Assembly (NCBI RefSeq): GCF_040712085.1
Contig: NZ_JBFCVK010000011.1
Span: 1-64,000, forward strand
DNA from: Aquibaculum sediminis
GTDB taxonomy: Bacteria > Pseudomonadota > Alphaproteobacteria > Kiloniellales > DSM-21159
DNA: 64,000 nt
Direction of reading: 5' to 3'
This document shows, in pieces, positions 34,180-43,352 of the stretch. Positions within the stretch are counted from its first letter, which is position 1, and each line of letters begins with the position of its first letter. Made by a program: the position numbers and the translations under genes. The notes below the pieces were generated by a model. The model saw only the letters and a list, made by a program, of their open reading frames with translations. It was not told the origin of the DNA and did no database searches.

Positions 34180-35478
34180 ATGGCCAGAAACGTCTTCGTC
34201 ATCGGACTGAATGCAATGAACGCCGAGCGCCTCAAGCGCCTGAGGGGGATTGAGGATGTGGTGTTCCACCCGTTGCTGACGCCGGCACAAGTTTCCGATA
34301 CCCAGCAGTTCGACATGCCGGCGCTGCTGGAGGAGGCAGCGGCGACGCTCGATGCGTTCGAGGGCTCGATCGACGCGATCGTCGGGTATATCGACTTTCC
34401 CGTCTCAACCATGCTGCCGCTACTGTGCAAGAAATATGGCACGCGCAACGCCTCGCTCGAGAGCCTCTTGAAGTGCGAGCATAAATACTGGTCACGCTCG
34501 ATAATGCGTGAGGTGGTGCCCGAGCACACTCCCAAGTTCACGGCCTTCGACCCGTTCGACGATGATGCACTATCCAAGATCGGCGCGGCCGACTTGCGTT
34601 TTCCGTTCTTCGTCAAACCCATCAAATCGTCCGGATCGCGTCTGGGTTTTCGCATCGATAGTCCCGAAGATTTCGACTTTGCTACGGAGAAGTTGCGCGC
34701 AGAGATCCGCCTGATCAGCGAGCCTTTCGATCACGTGCTGTCGCAAGCCGACCTGCCGGACGAAATCAGGGCCATCCAGGGACACTACTGTATGGCCGAA
34801 CAGGTCATCGGTGGCCGTCAGTGCACGGTGGAGGGCTACGTCAATGACGGAACGGTCGTCCCCTACGGCACAATCGATTCGATCCGGTATCCGCAGGTGC
34901 TGAGCTTTTTCTATTACCTCTACCCCTCGACCCTGCCCACCCAAATCCAGGAGACGATGTGGGACATAACTCGCAAGGTTATGGCGCAAATCGGCTACGA
35001 CAACGCGGGCTTCAACATCGAGTTTTATTGGGACGAGGTGCAGAACAAGGTGTGGCTGCTGGAAATCAACACCCGCATCGCCCAATCGCACTGCGATCTG
35101 TTTGAGATGGTGGACGGCGTCAGTCACCAACAGGTGACAATAGATCTGGGACTGGGCCGCAAGCCTGACATGCCCACCGGAGACGGCCCGGACAAGGTTG
35201 CCGCCGAGTTCTTCTATCGGGTTTTTTTCCGCGATGCGACAGTTGCTCGCGCTCCGTCACGCGCCGAAGTTGAAGTCGCCGCCGAACAGGTGGAGGGCGC
35301 GCGGATCGTATCTTACGTGAAGCGCGGCATGAAACTGTCCGAGCTGCCTGAGCAGGACGCCTACAGCTATGCCGTCGCTTCGGTGTGGATGGGCGCCAAC
35401 AAGCAGTCGAAGCTGCTGTGGAATTACGAGCAAGTGATGAAGCGGCTCAATTACGAGTTCGTCGACATCATCGAGTAG
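34180..35478 (+). CDS. ATP-grasp domain protein linked to cyanophycin genes
   Basis: A 432-residue soluble protein. The N-terminal third (MARNVFVIGLNAMNAERLKR; IDAIVGYIDFPVSTMLPLLCKKYGT) looks like a pre-ATP-grasp domain. The centre has FPFFVKPIKSSGSRLGFRI, AEQVIGGRQCTVEGYV and the metal-binding VWLLEINTRIAQSHCDLFEM, where Glu and Asn of EINTR match ATP-grasp ligases. It therefore probably joins a carboxylate to an amine or thiol using ATP. It follows cphA by 76 bp on the same strand. No experimentally named family is recognised. The ATG at 34180 agrees with the conserved start. Confidence 0.8.
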   Translation: MARNVFVIGLNAMNAERLKRLRGIEDVVFHPLLTPAQVSDTQQFDMPALLEEAAATLDAFEGSIDAIVGYIDFPVSTMLPLLCKKYGTRNASLESLLKCEHKYWSRSIMREVVPEHTPKFTAFDPFDDDALSKIGAADLRFPFFVKPIKSSGSRLGFRIDSPEDFDFATEKLRAEIRLISEPFDHVLSQADLPDEIRAIQGHYCMAEQVIGGRQCTVEGYVNDGTVVPYGTIDSIRYPQVLSFFYYLYPSTLPTQIQETMWDITRKVMAQIGYDNAGFNIEFYWDEVQNKVWLLEINTRIAQSHCDLFEMVDGVSHQQVTIDLGLGRKPDMPTGDGPDKVAAEFFYRVFFRDATVARAPSRAEVEVAAEQVEGARIVSYVKRGMKLSELPEQDAYSYAVASVWMGANKQSKLLWNYEQVMKRLNYEFVDIIE

Positions 35479-35560
35479 CACCTCTCCTCGATCGCTGGAA
35501 TAACCGAGACCAACGGCGGCATAACACATTCAACGCGACGACCGATCGCACAGGAATCCT

Positions 35561-37582
35561 ATGAAGATTGACTATTCGCTGCCGCGCCAGGTCCGCGAAC
35601 TTGAGCACATTGAGGTCCCGATGCGGGACGGCACGCGTCTCGCGGCGCGGATCTGGATGCCGGAGGATGCGAATGCAGCGCCGGTGCCTGCTATTCTCGA
35701 ATACATCCCCTACCGCAAGAACGACAAGACGCTTGAGCGTGACCAGGCTCGGGCGCCTTGGATGGCGGCGCGGGGCTATGCCTATGTCCGGCTGGACCTG
35801 CGTGGCACCGGCGAGTCCGAAGGCGTCATGGAAGACGAATATACGCCACTCGAACTGCAGGACGGATGTGAGGCCATCGCCTGGATCGCCGCGCAGGAAT
35901 GGTGTGAGGGAGGCGTCGGAATTGTCGGAATTTCCTGGGGCGGGTTCAACGGCCTGCAGCTTGCCGCCATGCGCCCCCCTGCCCTCAAGGCAGTGGTTAC
36001 CATCTGCTCGACCGATGATCGCTATGCCGACGACATCCACTACATGGGTGGCACGATGCTGGGCGATCAGCTCTCCTGGGCATCGGTGATGTTCGGAATC
36101 AACACGTTGCCACCCAACCCCGTGCATGTAGGCCAACGCTGGCGCGACATGTGGAAAGAACGCCTCGATGGATCGGGACTTTGGCTCAAGACTTGGCTCG
36201 AGCACCAGACACGGGACGCGTTCTGGAAGCATGGGTCGGTAGGGGAGGACTTCTCTGACATTCAAGTGCCCGTCTATGCAGTGAGCGGCTGGGCCGACGG
36301 TTATTGCCGATCCGTGTTTCGACTGGTCGAAAATCTCAAGTCACCAGTCAAGGGCCTAGTGGGTCCCTGGGCCCACAAGTATCCGCACCTTGGCGAACCG
36401 GGCCCGGCAATCGACTGGCTGACCGAAGAGACGCGATGGTGGGATCACTGGCTTAAGGGAGTCGAAACAGGAATCATGGAGGAGCCGGCGCTGCGGCTGT
36501 TCCTGCAGGACCATGCCGAACCGCGCAGCCACTATCAACGGCGGGCTGGTAACTGGATCACCGAACCCACATGGCCGTCGCCCGATATCATCCGTACCCC
36601 ATTTGCGCTGGGCGCAGATGGCACGCTGGACGAAGTGGTAAAAGCGAACCACACCTTTTCAGCGTGTGAGGTTCGCTCCCCCCTGTGGGTGGGCGTTCAG
36701 GGCGGCAAATGGTGCTCCTACGCCCACCCAGGCGATCAGCCGGGGGATCAGCGCCGGGACGATGCCGGCAGCCTCATCTTCGAGACCGCTCCCTTGAAGT
36801 CAGACCTCGCCATGGTTGGCGACGCCGAGCTCTCTCTCACGGTCAGCGCAGACCGGCCGGTGGCGCAGGTGGCTGTGCGGCTGGTCGATGTTGCGCCGGG
36901 CGGTGCCGCTACACGCGTCAGCTATGGCCTTCTAAACCTCACACACAGGGACAGCCACGAACATCCGCAAGCGCTCGAGCCAGGCAAACCCTATACCGTA
37001 TCGATTCCGTTCAAACATGTGGCGCAGACCTTTCGCGCTGGGCATCGAATCCGGCTGTCCATCTCGTCGAGTTACTTTCCTATCGCCTGGCCGGCACCGG
37101 AACCTGTCACGCTCTCCGTGCTGCCCGGCCAGTCCACCCTCACCCTGCCGCTTCATGCAACCATCCCTCCGGCAGCGCCGGAATTCGAATCGCCCCGTGC
37201 CAGCGAGCCCCTTAAAGTGACGTTTCACCACCCTCCCGAAAGCGAGTGGCAGGTGGTGGAGAACCGCGATACCGGCCGCGTAACCGTGGAGGTACGCGAT
37301 CACGAGGGCGCCGCCTTTATCGACGAGCAAGGATTTTTCCATTCCGCAGAAGGTCGGGAGAGCTACTCGGTTCTCCCGGATGACCCAGCGTCTGCGTGGG
37401 GCGAGGTCATCTGGGAACACGAAATGCGATGCGACGGTTGGACCGTGAAGACGGTAACGGAAACGTGCCTCACATGCGATACCAACAATTTTTACGTGAA
37501 GGCTCGCCTTCGCGCTTGGGAAGGCGATACGCTCGTGAAGGAAGCGGACTGGGAGGTGTCCCAGCCCCGCTATCTGGTTTGA
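35561..37582 (+). CDS. CocE/NonD family alpha/beta hydrolase (S15-type peptidase fold)
   Basis: A 673-residue hydrolase. The catalytic domain has MRDGTRLAARIWMPEDA, the nucleophile elbow GIVGISWGGFNGLQ, VSGWADGYCRS with the likely Asp and GPWAHKYPHLGEPG with the likely His. The C-terminal jelly-roll domain (LSLTVSADRPVAQVAVRLVD) is that of X-Pro dipeptidyl-peptidases and cocaine esterase. No signal peptide is seen. It follows the ATP-grasp gene by 82 bp, so it may hydrolyse a peptide or amide related to cyanophycin turnover. Many family members cleave esters or amides, and the substrate cannot be deduced. Confidence 0.85.
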   Translation: MKIDYSLPRQVRELEHIEVPMRDGTRLAARIWMPEDANAAPVPAILEYIPYRKNDKTLERDQARAPWMAARGYAYVRLDLRGTGESEGVMEDEYTPLELQDGCEAIAWIAAQEWCEGGVGIVGISWGGFNGLQLAAMRPPALKAVVTICSTDDRYADDIHYMGGTMLGDQLSWASVMFGINTLPPNPVHVGQRWRDMWKERLDGSGLWLKTWLEHQTRDAFWKHGSVGEDFSDIQVPVYAVSGWADGYCRSVFRLVENLKSPVKGLVGPWAHKYPHLGEPGPAIDWLTEETRWWDHWLKGVETGIMEEPALRLFLQDHAEPRSHYQRRAGNWITEPTWPSPDIIRTPFALGADGTLDEVVKANHTFSACEVRSPLWVGVQGGKWCSYAHPGDQPGDQRRDDAGSLIFETAPLKSDLAMVGDAELSLTVSADRPVAQVAVRLVDVAPGGAATRVSYGLLNLTHRDSHEHPQALEPGKPYTVSIPFKHVAQTFRAGHRIRLSISSSYFPIAWPAPEPVTLSVLPGQSTLTLPLHATIPPAAPEFESPRASEPLKVTFHHPPESEWQVVENRDTGRVTVEVRDHEGAAFIDEQGFFHSAEGRESYSVLPDDPASAWGEVIWEHEMRCDGWTVKTVTETCLTCDTNNFYVKARLRAWEGDTLVKEADWEVSQPRYLV

Positions 37583-37732
37583 CGCAAATGCCGTTCGGCG
37601 TGGCGGCTGGTGATCACGGTTGTCACTGTGCTAACGCTGCTAGCCTGCATTTCTCACCAGGGCCTCCTGTGGCCACTCGGGAGCTACTCTTCTTGAGGCC
37701 TTCAGCTGCGCGGCTGGGCGCTCAGCGGCACA

Positions 37733-38026
37733 GTCGGGCTTGGGCCAGGGCGAATTCCGTGGCGTAGGGGCAGGCGGAGGCCATCGCCACCCGGATGCGT
37801 CGAACGGTGTCCGTCACCAGATCTCCAATTCAGCTGCCCTTTGGGCGTCCGCCAGCGTGTGAGCAGTTTCGAGCCCAGCGTGCCACATGTGGCCTTCTCG
37901 ATCTGGGTATGGGCCAGCGCAAGAGTCGGCGAAGTGCCTTGCCCGCTTGCCACGGCGCTCGGCCTCCTCCTCGGCCCAGGCCAAGAGGATATAAACCACC
38001 TCTACCAAGCGCGCGGTGAGCGCCAC
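37733..38026 (-). pseudogene. Transposase C-terminal remnant (IS1380/IS4-like)
   Basis: On the minus strand, short segments in different frames read LVEVVYILLAWAEEEAERRG, TLALAHTQIEKATCGTLGSKLL and DTVRRIRVAMASACPYATEF then ALAQARLCR. The last two resemble the end of IS1380-type transposases, where a VRRI...ASA.P motif precedes the stop. At least two frameshifts separate them. Family assignment is tentative. Confidence 0.45.
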
Positions 38027-38244
38027 AAGGGCTCTCTCAGATGTGTTTGAACCAGGTCATGACCGGTTTCCATGCAGGCTGACCGGATCACCATTTGCGC
38101 CGGTCGAGCCGTGCCTTCTGCCAAGGAGGCCAGGTCCTGGAGTCCCGCAACGCCGCGCTTCACGCCGCTTCCGGTAGTGCAAAACGGCTGAACGCCTTCC
38201 TGAAAAGCGCCAAAAAGGTGCTCGTTCGCCAAGGGTGGAGATAC

Positions 38245-38345
38245 GCCCCCGCAACCATTTTACCGAACAATCCAGAACATGACCCGCTCCGGCATCCACC
38301 CGAGCGGGTTGTTGCGCTGCGCCAAAGCACTCGCGAGAGCGAGCA
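38245..38345 (+). repeat. Direct repeat, copy 3 (tRNA-fMet 3' end, terminator, decayed recombinase tail)
   Basis: It starts with the same 13 nt GCCCCCGCAACCA and continues TTTTACCGAACAAT, the terminator stem CCCGCTC/GAGCGGG (38283-38308, tail TTGTT) and the start of the recombinase tail, then loses similarity. The preceding 96 bp align without gaps to those before copy 2. It is more diverged than copies 1 and 2, so it may be older. Confidence 0.75.
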
Positions 38346-38400
38346 TCTCCTCACCACTCAAGCGCCCGCCCCTTGAGACGGGGAGGGCGGCTGGCTGCTT

Positions 38401-39162
38401 TCAGAAGGCCTTGAGGCGCGAGGTGGTTTCCGGGTCCATGAAGCCGGCGACTGTGGCGTCGGTTTCCAGTTGCAGTGCTCGATGCAGATCCGCGGCAGCC
38501 GTAGCGTTAAACGTTCGCTTCATGGTCCGCACGGCCATGGGAGGTAGATCGGCGAGCCGCTGCGCCACGGCATGGGCCTCGGCCAGCAGGCTATCAGGCG
38601 GGACCACGCGCCAGGCAACGCCGATTTCCGCCAGTTCTGCTGCCCCGTAGCGCTCGCCGAGAAGAAGCATTTCCCTGGCCTTGTTCAGGCCGACAAGTGC
38701 GGGCAGGAGCGCTGTCACCGCGCCGGTGACGAAGAGATTGAGCGAGACCTCGGGGAAAAAGGCGCGTGCGTCTTCCGACCATATGGGGAAATCGCAGTTT
38801 ATGGCCCATTCGAAGCCACCGCCCACGGCCCAGCCGTTTATGGCGCCGACGACCGGCTTGGGCCCGAAAATGATTGCCCGGGTTGCCTGCTGGATGGCGT
38901 CCACCAGCTCGCGCGCGGCCTCTTCATTATCGGGATGCACATGCTCGTGCCTGTCATCCCCGGCGCAGAAGGCTCTGCCCTCGCCGGTGAAGACGATGGC
39001 CCTCGTCTGTGGGTCGGCGTTGGCGTCCTGGAACGCCTGGGCCACGTCCTCGATGAGCTGCCGGTTCATGGCGTTCAGGCGTTCGGGCCGGTTCAAGGTG
39101 ATGCGGCGAACGGCGCCGGCTTCGAGCGTGCTCAGCACCGTGGCATAGCTGTAATCGGTCAT
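38401..39162 (-). CDS. Enoyl-CoA hydratase/isomerase family protein
   Basis: A 253-residue crotonase-fold protein that would hydrate or otherwise act on an acyl-CoA. ITLNRPERLNAMNRQLIEDV is the family opening, GEGRAFCAGDDRHEH the first oxyanion loop, and AINGWAVGGGFEWAINCDF the second. FPEVSLNLFVTGAVTALLP holds the catalytic region, with a glutamate as in hydratases. The ATG at 39162 overlaps the CoA-ligase stop (ATGA), so the two are co-translated. It ends the minus-strand operon that begins with the aminotransferase. Confidence 0.9.
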   Translation of the reverse strand: MTDYSYATVLSTLEAGAVRRITLNRPERLNAMNRQLIEDVAQAFQDANADPQTRAIVFTGEGRAFCAGDDRHEHVHPDNEEAARELVDAIQQATRAIIFGPKPVVGAINGWAVGGGFEWAINCDFPIWSEDARAFFPEVSLNLFVTGAVTALLPALVGLNKAREMLLLGERYGAAELAEIGVAWRVVPPDSLLAEAHAVAQRLADLPPMAVRTMKRTFNATAAADLHRALQLETDATVAGFMDPETTSRLKAF

Positions 39163-40457
39163 GGGTGGCTCCGGATGACGTGCTTCGTCTTGCCTTCTGT
39201 GAGCGGAAGCGAGCCTGCGGCCAATAGCGTGACGCGCGAAGTGGCCCCAAGCTTCTGCTTGATTGCGGCTGCCACTCTTTCCGTCAGCTCCGCGGTGTCG
39301 GGCACGCCTGCAGCGCACTCCACGTGCAGCGGCAAGTGGTCGTAAGGGGGCGGGCCGTCGAGCATGATGCGATAGTTCCCGGACAGTTCCGGCATTTCGC
39401 TCAGTACGGCCGCGACCATCGAGGGAAAGAGATTGAGGCCTCGGACCGTCACCATGTCGTCGCTGCGACCGACCACCCGAAATCGGAAGCCGGTCCGTGC
39501 GCAGCGGCAGGGGTCCGTCTCGGTTACACGGATGATATCCCCGGTGCGAAAGCGCACCAGCGGCTGGCAGTCGCGGACCAGATGCGTGAGTACCAGTTCG
39601 CCTTTCTGCCCTGCCTGCACCGGCAGGGGCGACTGCGTGTCGGAGTCAACGAGTTCGGGCCAGAGGACGTCCGACGCCAGGAAATGCAGCGATAAGTCAT
39701 GCTCGCACTGGGCCGCGAAGTTGGACAGGACGTCGGAAACGCCGTAGTTGGCGTTGCGGGGCGCCATGCCCCATGTCTCGGAAAGCCGAGCCCGCAGCGC
39801 CGGATCGTCCAGGCCGGGCTCTCCGCCGAACAGGCCCAGCTTCAGACCGAGATCGCGTGGCTGCAGCTTGGGGAAACGCTCCCGGATCACGCGCTCCAGG
39901 ACGGCGGGATAGGAGGGCGTGCAGGATATTGCCGTAATCCCGACCTCTTGGATGGTTTGCACCAGGAGTTCGGTGTTGCCGACCCCGAAGGGGACCACAA
40001 GAGCGCCCGTTGCCTCCAGCGTGAGATGGTCGGTAACGCCGCCCATCCACATCCGGTAGTTCAGGCAATGGACCACAGTGTGCTGAGGTCCGAGACCCGC
40101 GGCGCGGTGGCTGCGCCCGCCGACGGCGGCCGTGATCTCGCAGTCCCGCCTGGACAGAGCGAGATTCATGGCCTGTCCCGTGGTGCCGGATGTGCGGTGG
40201 AGCCGCGTTGCCAGGTCCCTGGGCGCCGCCAGATAGTCGCCAAACGGCGGGCTGGCGGCCTGCGAGTCGCGCAACTGCGACTTATCGCTGAGCGGCAGCT
40301 CGGGCAGATCCCGAAGATCGCGGGGAGGGGGCTTGCCGCCCCACAGAGCCTGATAGAAGGACGAGTTCTGCGCGACGTGGTTGCGTTGCGCCCCCCAGGC
40401 CTCGTGCTGCTGCGCCCAAAGCGCGTCCGCACCGAGAAACTCCGCGCCCTTGATCAC
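39159..40457 (-). CDS. Phenylacetate-CoA ligase-like (PaaK family) acyl-CoA synthetase
   Basis: A 432-residue AMP-forming ligase. Visible motifs are LHRTSGTTGQAMNLALS (P-loop), NYGVSDVLSNFA, a hinge VRFRTGDIIRVTETDPC and VVGRSDDMVTVRGLNLFPSMV, the PaaK-type C-terminal hinge. It should activate a carboxylic acid as its CoA thioester. I chose the GTG at 40457 because AGGAG lies 8 bp upstream; a TTG at 40550 would extend it by 31 residues without family support. The substrate need not be phenylacetate. Confidence 0.85.
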   Translation of the reverse strand: MIKGAEFLGADALWAQQHEAWGAQRNHVAQNSSFYQALWGGKPPPRDLRDLPELPLSDKSQLRDSQAASPPFGDYLAAPRDLATRLHRTSGTTGQAMNLALSRRDCEITAAVGGRSHRAAGLGPQHTVVHCLNYRMWMGGVTDHLTLEATGALVVPFGVGNTELLVQTIQEVGITAISCTPSYPAVLERVIRERFPKLQPRDLGLKLGLFGGEPGLDDPALRARLSETWGMAPRNANYGVSDVLSNFAAQCEHDLSLHFLASDVLWPELVDSDTQSPLPVQAGQKGELVLTHLVRDCQPLVRFRTGDIIRVTETDPCRCARTGFRFRVVGRSDDMVTVRGLNLFPSMVAAVLSEMPELSGNYRIMLDGPPPYDHLPLHVECAAGVPDTAELTERVAAAIKQKLGATSRVTLLAAGSLPLTEGKTKHVIRSHP

Positions 40458-40556
40458 CGTGCCGCTCCTGCCCCTGTCACACGCAACTATGCCGCAAAGG
40501 CTGCCGCTGGCTTGCCCCGGTCGGCCATCCTTCAGGCCGTCCAGGAGCAAGGCTGG

Positions 40557-41885
40557 TCAGCACAGCCCAAGCTTGGTGAAGGCCTTTGCGAGCTTCTCCA
40601 CCATTTCGTCGAATTCGGCCTGGGTTGCGATGTAGGGCGGGGAGAGCAGCACGTGATCGCCGTTGATTCCATCCACCGTACCGCTTGAGGGGTAGCAGAT
40701 CAGTCCTTCTTCCAGGGCCGCGGCCCGAACCCGGTCCGCCATCTTCCGCTCGGGCGGGAAGGGCCGTTTGCTGTCGCGATCTTCCACCAGTTCGATCGCG
40801 ACAAAGAGGCCGCGCCCGCGAATGTCGCCGGCGTGCGCTGTCTGGCCGAAACGCTTGCGCAAGGCGTCCATGAGATAGTCGCCGTCACGTCGGCACTTCT
40901 CGACAAGACCGTCGCGGCGGATCACCTGGAGCACCGCCAGGCCGGCGGCGCAGGCAAGCGTGTGTCCGGAATAGGTGTGGACGGACGCCACGGTGCCGTA
41001 CTGGTCGGTGATCGCCTCGTAGACGCTCTGCCGGTAGACGCAGGCACCCAGCGGCATGTAGCCACCGCCCATGCCCTTCGCGATGGTCATGATGTCCGGC
41101 TGGCAATCGTCTTCCAGGGCCAAGGCGCGCCAGCTGCCGCAGCGGCCGATGCCGCACATGACCTCGTCGGCGATCATCAGCACACCGTAGCGATCGCAAA
41201 TCTCCCGGACCTTCTGGGCATAGCCTGGCGGGCAGGGAACGGCGCCTCCGGCGGCGCCCACAACCGGCTCGAATATGAAGCCCGCGACCTTGCCCGGCCC
41301 GATCCGCAGGATCGCCTCTTCCAGTTCCCGCGCGAGGTGGTCCGTGAGGCCCTCCGGCGCGACGCCCAGAGGGGGACGATACTCGTTGGCCGGGGACACG
41401 AAGGTGACCGGCATGAGCACGTTCTCGTAAGGGCGTCTCCTGGCCAGATGGCCGGATATGGACAGCGAGCCAAGGGTGTAGCCGTGCCAGGACTGGCGGC
41501 GTGCGATGAAATGGGTGCGGCCTGGGTTGCCCTGCGCCGCATGATACTGAAGCGCAACCTTGATTGCGGTTTCCGTCGCTTCCGAGCCTCCGGACACGAA
41601 GCTGGTATACTTCAGCTCCGGTCCGGCCTCTTCGGCGATCATCTCGGCCAGTCCGTCGATCGCGTCACTGGTGAAGGTGGTCGAATAGCCGAACTGGATC
41701 CGGGACAGCTGCTCGCTGATTGCCGCATTCACCTCGGGGTGGGCATAGCCGAGCGAGAAGAGCGCCGGGCCGCCGGAACCGTCGAGATAACGCTTGCCCT
41801 GGTCGTCGAAGAGCTCGCAGCCCTGACCATGTGCGACCTTTGGCAAGCGCTGATCGCGCCGATGCTGATTGACCCACAGATGCAT
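40557..41885 (-). CDS. Class III aminotransferase (omega-transaminase type)
   Basis: A 442-residue PLP enzyme that moves an amino group from an omega-amino acid or amine to a keto acid. YLDGSGGPALFSLGYAHPEV, FVSGGSEATETAIKVALQYH, and IADEVMCGIGRCGSW precede the PLP lysine in DIMTIAKGMGGGYMPLGA. It is intact and first in the minus-strand operon with the CoA ligase and hydratase. Its start lies 52 bp from a perfect 24-bp palindrome that is shared with the divergent gene, so both are probably controlled together. Confidence 0.92.
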   Translation of the reverse strand: MHLWVNQHRRDQRLPKVAHGQGCELFDDQGKRYLDGSGGPALFSLGYAHPEVNAAISEQLSRIQFGYSTTFTSDAIDGLAEMIAEEAGPELKYTSFVSGGSEATETAIKVALQYHAAQGNPGRTHFIARRQSWHGYTLGSLSISGHLARRRPYENVLMPVTFVSPANEYRPPLGVAPEGLTDHLARELEEAILRIGPGKVAGFIFEPVVGAAGGAVPCPPGYAQKVREICDRYGVLMIADEVMCGIGRCGSWRALALEDDCQPDIMTIAKGMGGGYMPLGACVYRQSVYEAITDQYGTVASVHTYSGHTLACAAGLAVLQVIRRDGLVEKCRRDGDYLMDALRKRFGQTAHAGDIRGRGLFVAIELVEDRDSKRPFPPERKMADRVRAAALEEGLICYPSSGTVDGINGDHVLLSPPYIATQAEFDEMVEKLAKAFTKLGLC

Positions 41886-41936
41886 CTCACTCGCCTCCCC
41901 ACTCAGTTGACAGTATTATTGCCGCAAGATAGCGTT

Positions 41937-41960
41937 CGGCATATGTGATCACATATGCCG
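41937..41960. promoter_or_regulatory. 24-bp perfect palindrome, probable operator of the local GntR regulator
   Basis: CGGCATATGTGA is followed directly by its exact reverse complement. It sits between the divergent aminotransferase genes. Sixteen bases of it (TGTGATCACATATGCC) recur at 45382-45397 upstream of the binding-protein gene. FCD-type GntR regulators bind short palindromes with a central TGATCA-like core, and one is encoded at 43353. Confidence 0.75.
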
Positions 41961-41996
41961 AAGTGCCGCAAGCTCGGCAATGAAGGGGAACGTGTC

Positions 41997-43307
41997 GTGC
42001 AAAAGCGAAATGATACTCTCGATGATGCGCTCGCTATCGCCGAGCGCAACTATCGCGACCGCAACCCGAAAAGCGCAGCGCGCCATGAAGCGGCCTGCCG
42101 GCACCTGCCGGGCGGCAACACCCGCACGGTGCTGCACTACAGCCCCTTTCCGCTTGCCATCGTCAGCGCCGAGGGCGCCAAGCTTCACGATGCCGACGGT
42201 CATGTCTACACCGACTTCCTGAACGAATTCACGGCCGGACTGTTCGGGCACTCCAACGACACCATCCGCGCGGCGGTGACGGAGGCCTTGTCGAAGGGCT
42301 ATGCCTTCGGTGGCCCCAACATGTATGAAAGCCGCCTTGCCGAACTCATGTGCGAGCGCTTTCCGTCATGCGAGCAGGTTCGCATGTGCAACTCCGGGAC
42401 CGAGGCCAACATCAACGCCATCGGTCTGGCGCGTGCGGTCACCGGGAAGGAAGGCGTCCTGGTCTTCAAGGACGCCTATCATGGCGGCGTCCTGACCTTC
42501 GACGGCGATCGACCCAGCCCGCTCAACGTTCCCTATCGCTGGCACTTTGCCGACTATAATCAGGTCGAGGAAACCGCCCGCATCATCGACGAGGCCAAGT
42601 CCGAACTCGCCTGCGTCATCGTCGAGCCCATGATGGGCTCCGGCGGCGCCATCCCGGGCTCGGTCGAGTTCCTCTCCATGCTCCGCGACAAGACCCGCGA
42701 GCACGGAATCGTCCTCATCTTCGACGAGGTCATGACCTCGCGCTTGAGCCCGCAGGGCCGCCAGGGCCAGCTTGGAATCATTCCCGACATGACGACCTTC
42801 GGGAAGTACATCGGCGGGGGCATGACATTCGGAGCTTTCGGTGGCGCGGCGAAGTTGATGTCGTACTTCGATCCAAGCCAGCCGAATGCCCTGCTGCACT
42901 CGGGAACCTACAACAACAATGTGATGTCGATGGCCGCCGGCGTGGCCGCTCTCGAGCAGGTGCTGACCCCGGAAGTGGTCACGCAGCTCAATCAGTCCGG
43001 TGAGCAGCTCCGCGATCGCCTGAACAAGCTCGCCGAGGCGCGCGATGTGCCGGTGCGGGTGACCGGGGTGGGCAGCATCCTCTGCATTCACCTCCACGAC
43101 CGCCCCATCACCTCTCCGGCGGTTGCCAAGCAAAGCGACCCGCGGGCGCGGGCGCTCTTCCACCTGGAGATGCTCGAGCGCGGCTTCTACCTGGCCCGTC
43201 GGGGCTTCATGAGCCTGTCCCTGCCTTTGACCGCGCAGGACCACGACGCCTTTGCCGAAGCCTTCGATGACGTCATCATCACAATGAAGCCGCACCTGGC
43301 AGGCTAG
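41997..43307 (+). CDS. Class III aminotransferase / glutamate-1-semialdehyde aminomutase-like
   Basis: A 436-residue PLP enzyme. KSAARHEAACRHLPGGNTRTV and FPLAIVSAEGAKLHDADGHVYTDF, split here, match the aminomutase-like subgroup. MCNSGTEANINAIGLARA, IVLIFDEVMTSR and TFGKYIGGGMTFGAFGG, with Lys in the last, form the PLP site. I prefer GTG at 41997 to ATG at 41955, because 41955 lies inside the operator palindrome and GAAGGGGAACGTGTC provides an RBS. It precedes the GntR gene by 45 bp. The reaction may be a transamination or an amino-group shift. Confidence 0.88.
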   Translation: MQKRNDTLDDALAIAERNYRDRNPKSAARHEAACRHLPGGNTRTVLHYSPFPLAIVSAEGAKLHDADGHVYTDFLNEFTAGLFGHSNDTIRAAVTEALSKGYAFGGPNMYESRLAELMCERFPSCEQVRMCNSGTEANINAIGLARAVTGKEGVLVFKDAYHGGVLTFDGDRPSPLNVPYRWHFADYNQVEETARIIDEAKSELACVIVEPMMGSGGAIPGSVEFLSMLRDKTREHGIVLIFDEVMTSRLSPQGRQGQLGIIPDMTTFGKYIGGGMTFGAFGGAAKLMSYFDPSQPNALLHSGTYNNNVMSMAAGVAALEQVLTPEVVTQLNQSGEQLRDRLNKLAEARDVPVRVTGVGSILCIHLHDRPITSPAVAKQSDPRARALFHLEMLERGFYLARRGFMSLSLPLTAQDHDAFAEAFDDVIITMKPHLAG

Positions 43308-43352
43308 GAGCGTGCCGGAGCAGCAGGCCGCAGCTCTGAGGCCAAGGTTTCC

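Larger units (their letters stand above)
37583..38400. other. 818-bp gap of decayed mobile-element sequence
   Basis: No intact gene. It holds a broken transposase end (37733-38026, minus) and the third recombinase-tail repeat with its upstream flank (about 38068-38345). The composition and frame breaks indicate decay. The cyanophycin operon ends on the left and an enoyl-CoA hydratase gene ends on the right. Confidence 0.6.

Noticed and set aside
31380..34655. Minus-strand frames of 390 and 691 codons opposite cphA
   Set aside because: They oppose a complete cyanophycin synthetase and have no recognisable domains.
41955..41996. ATG at 41955 as the start of the second aminotransferase
   Set aside because: It lies within the perfect palindrome and lacks an RBS; the GTG at 41997 has both a good RBS and family-like N-terminus.
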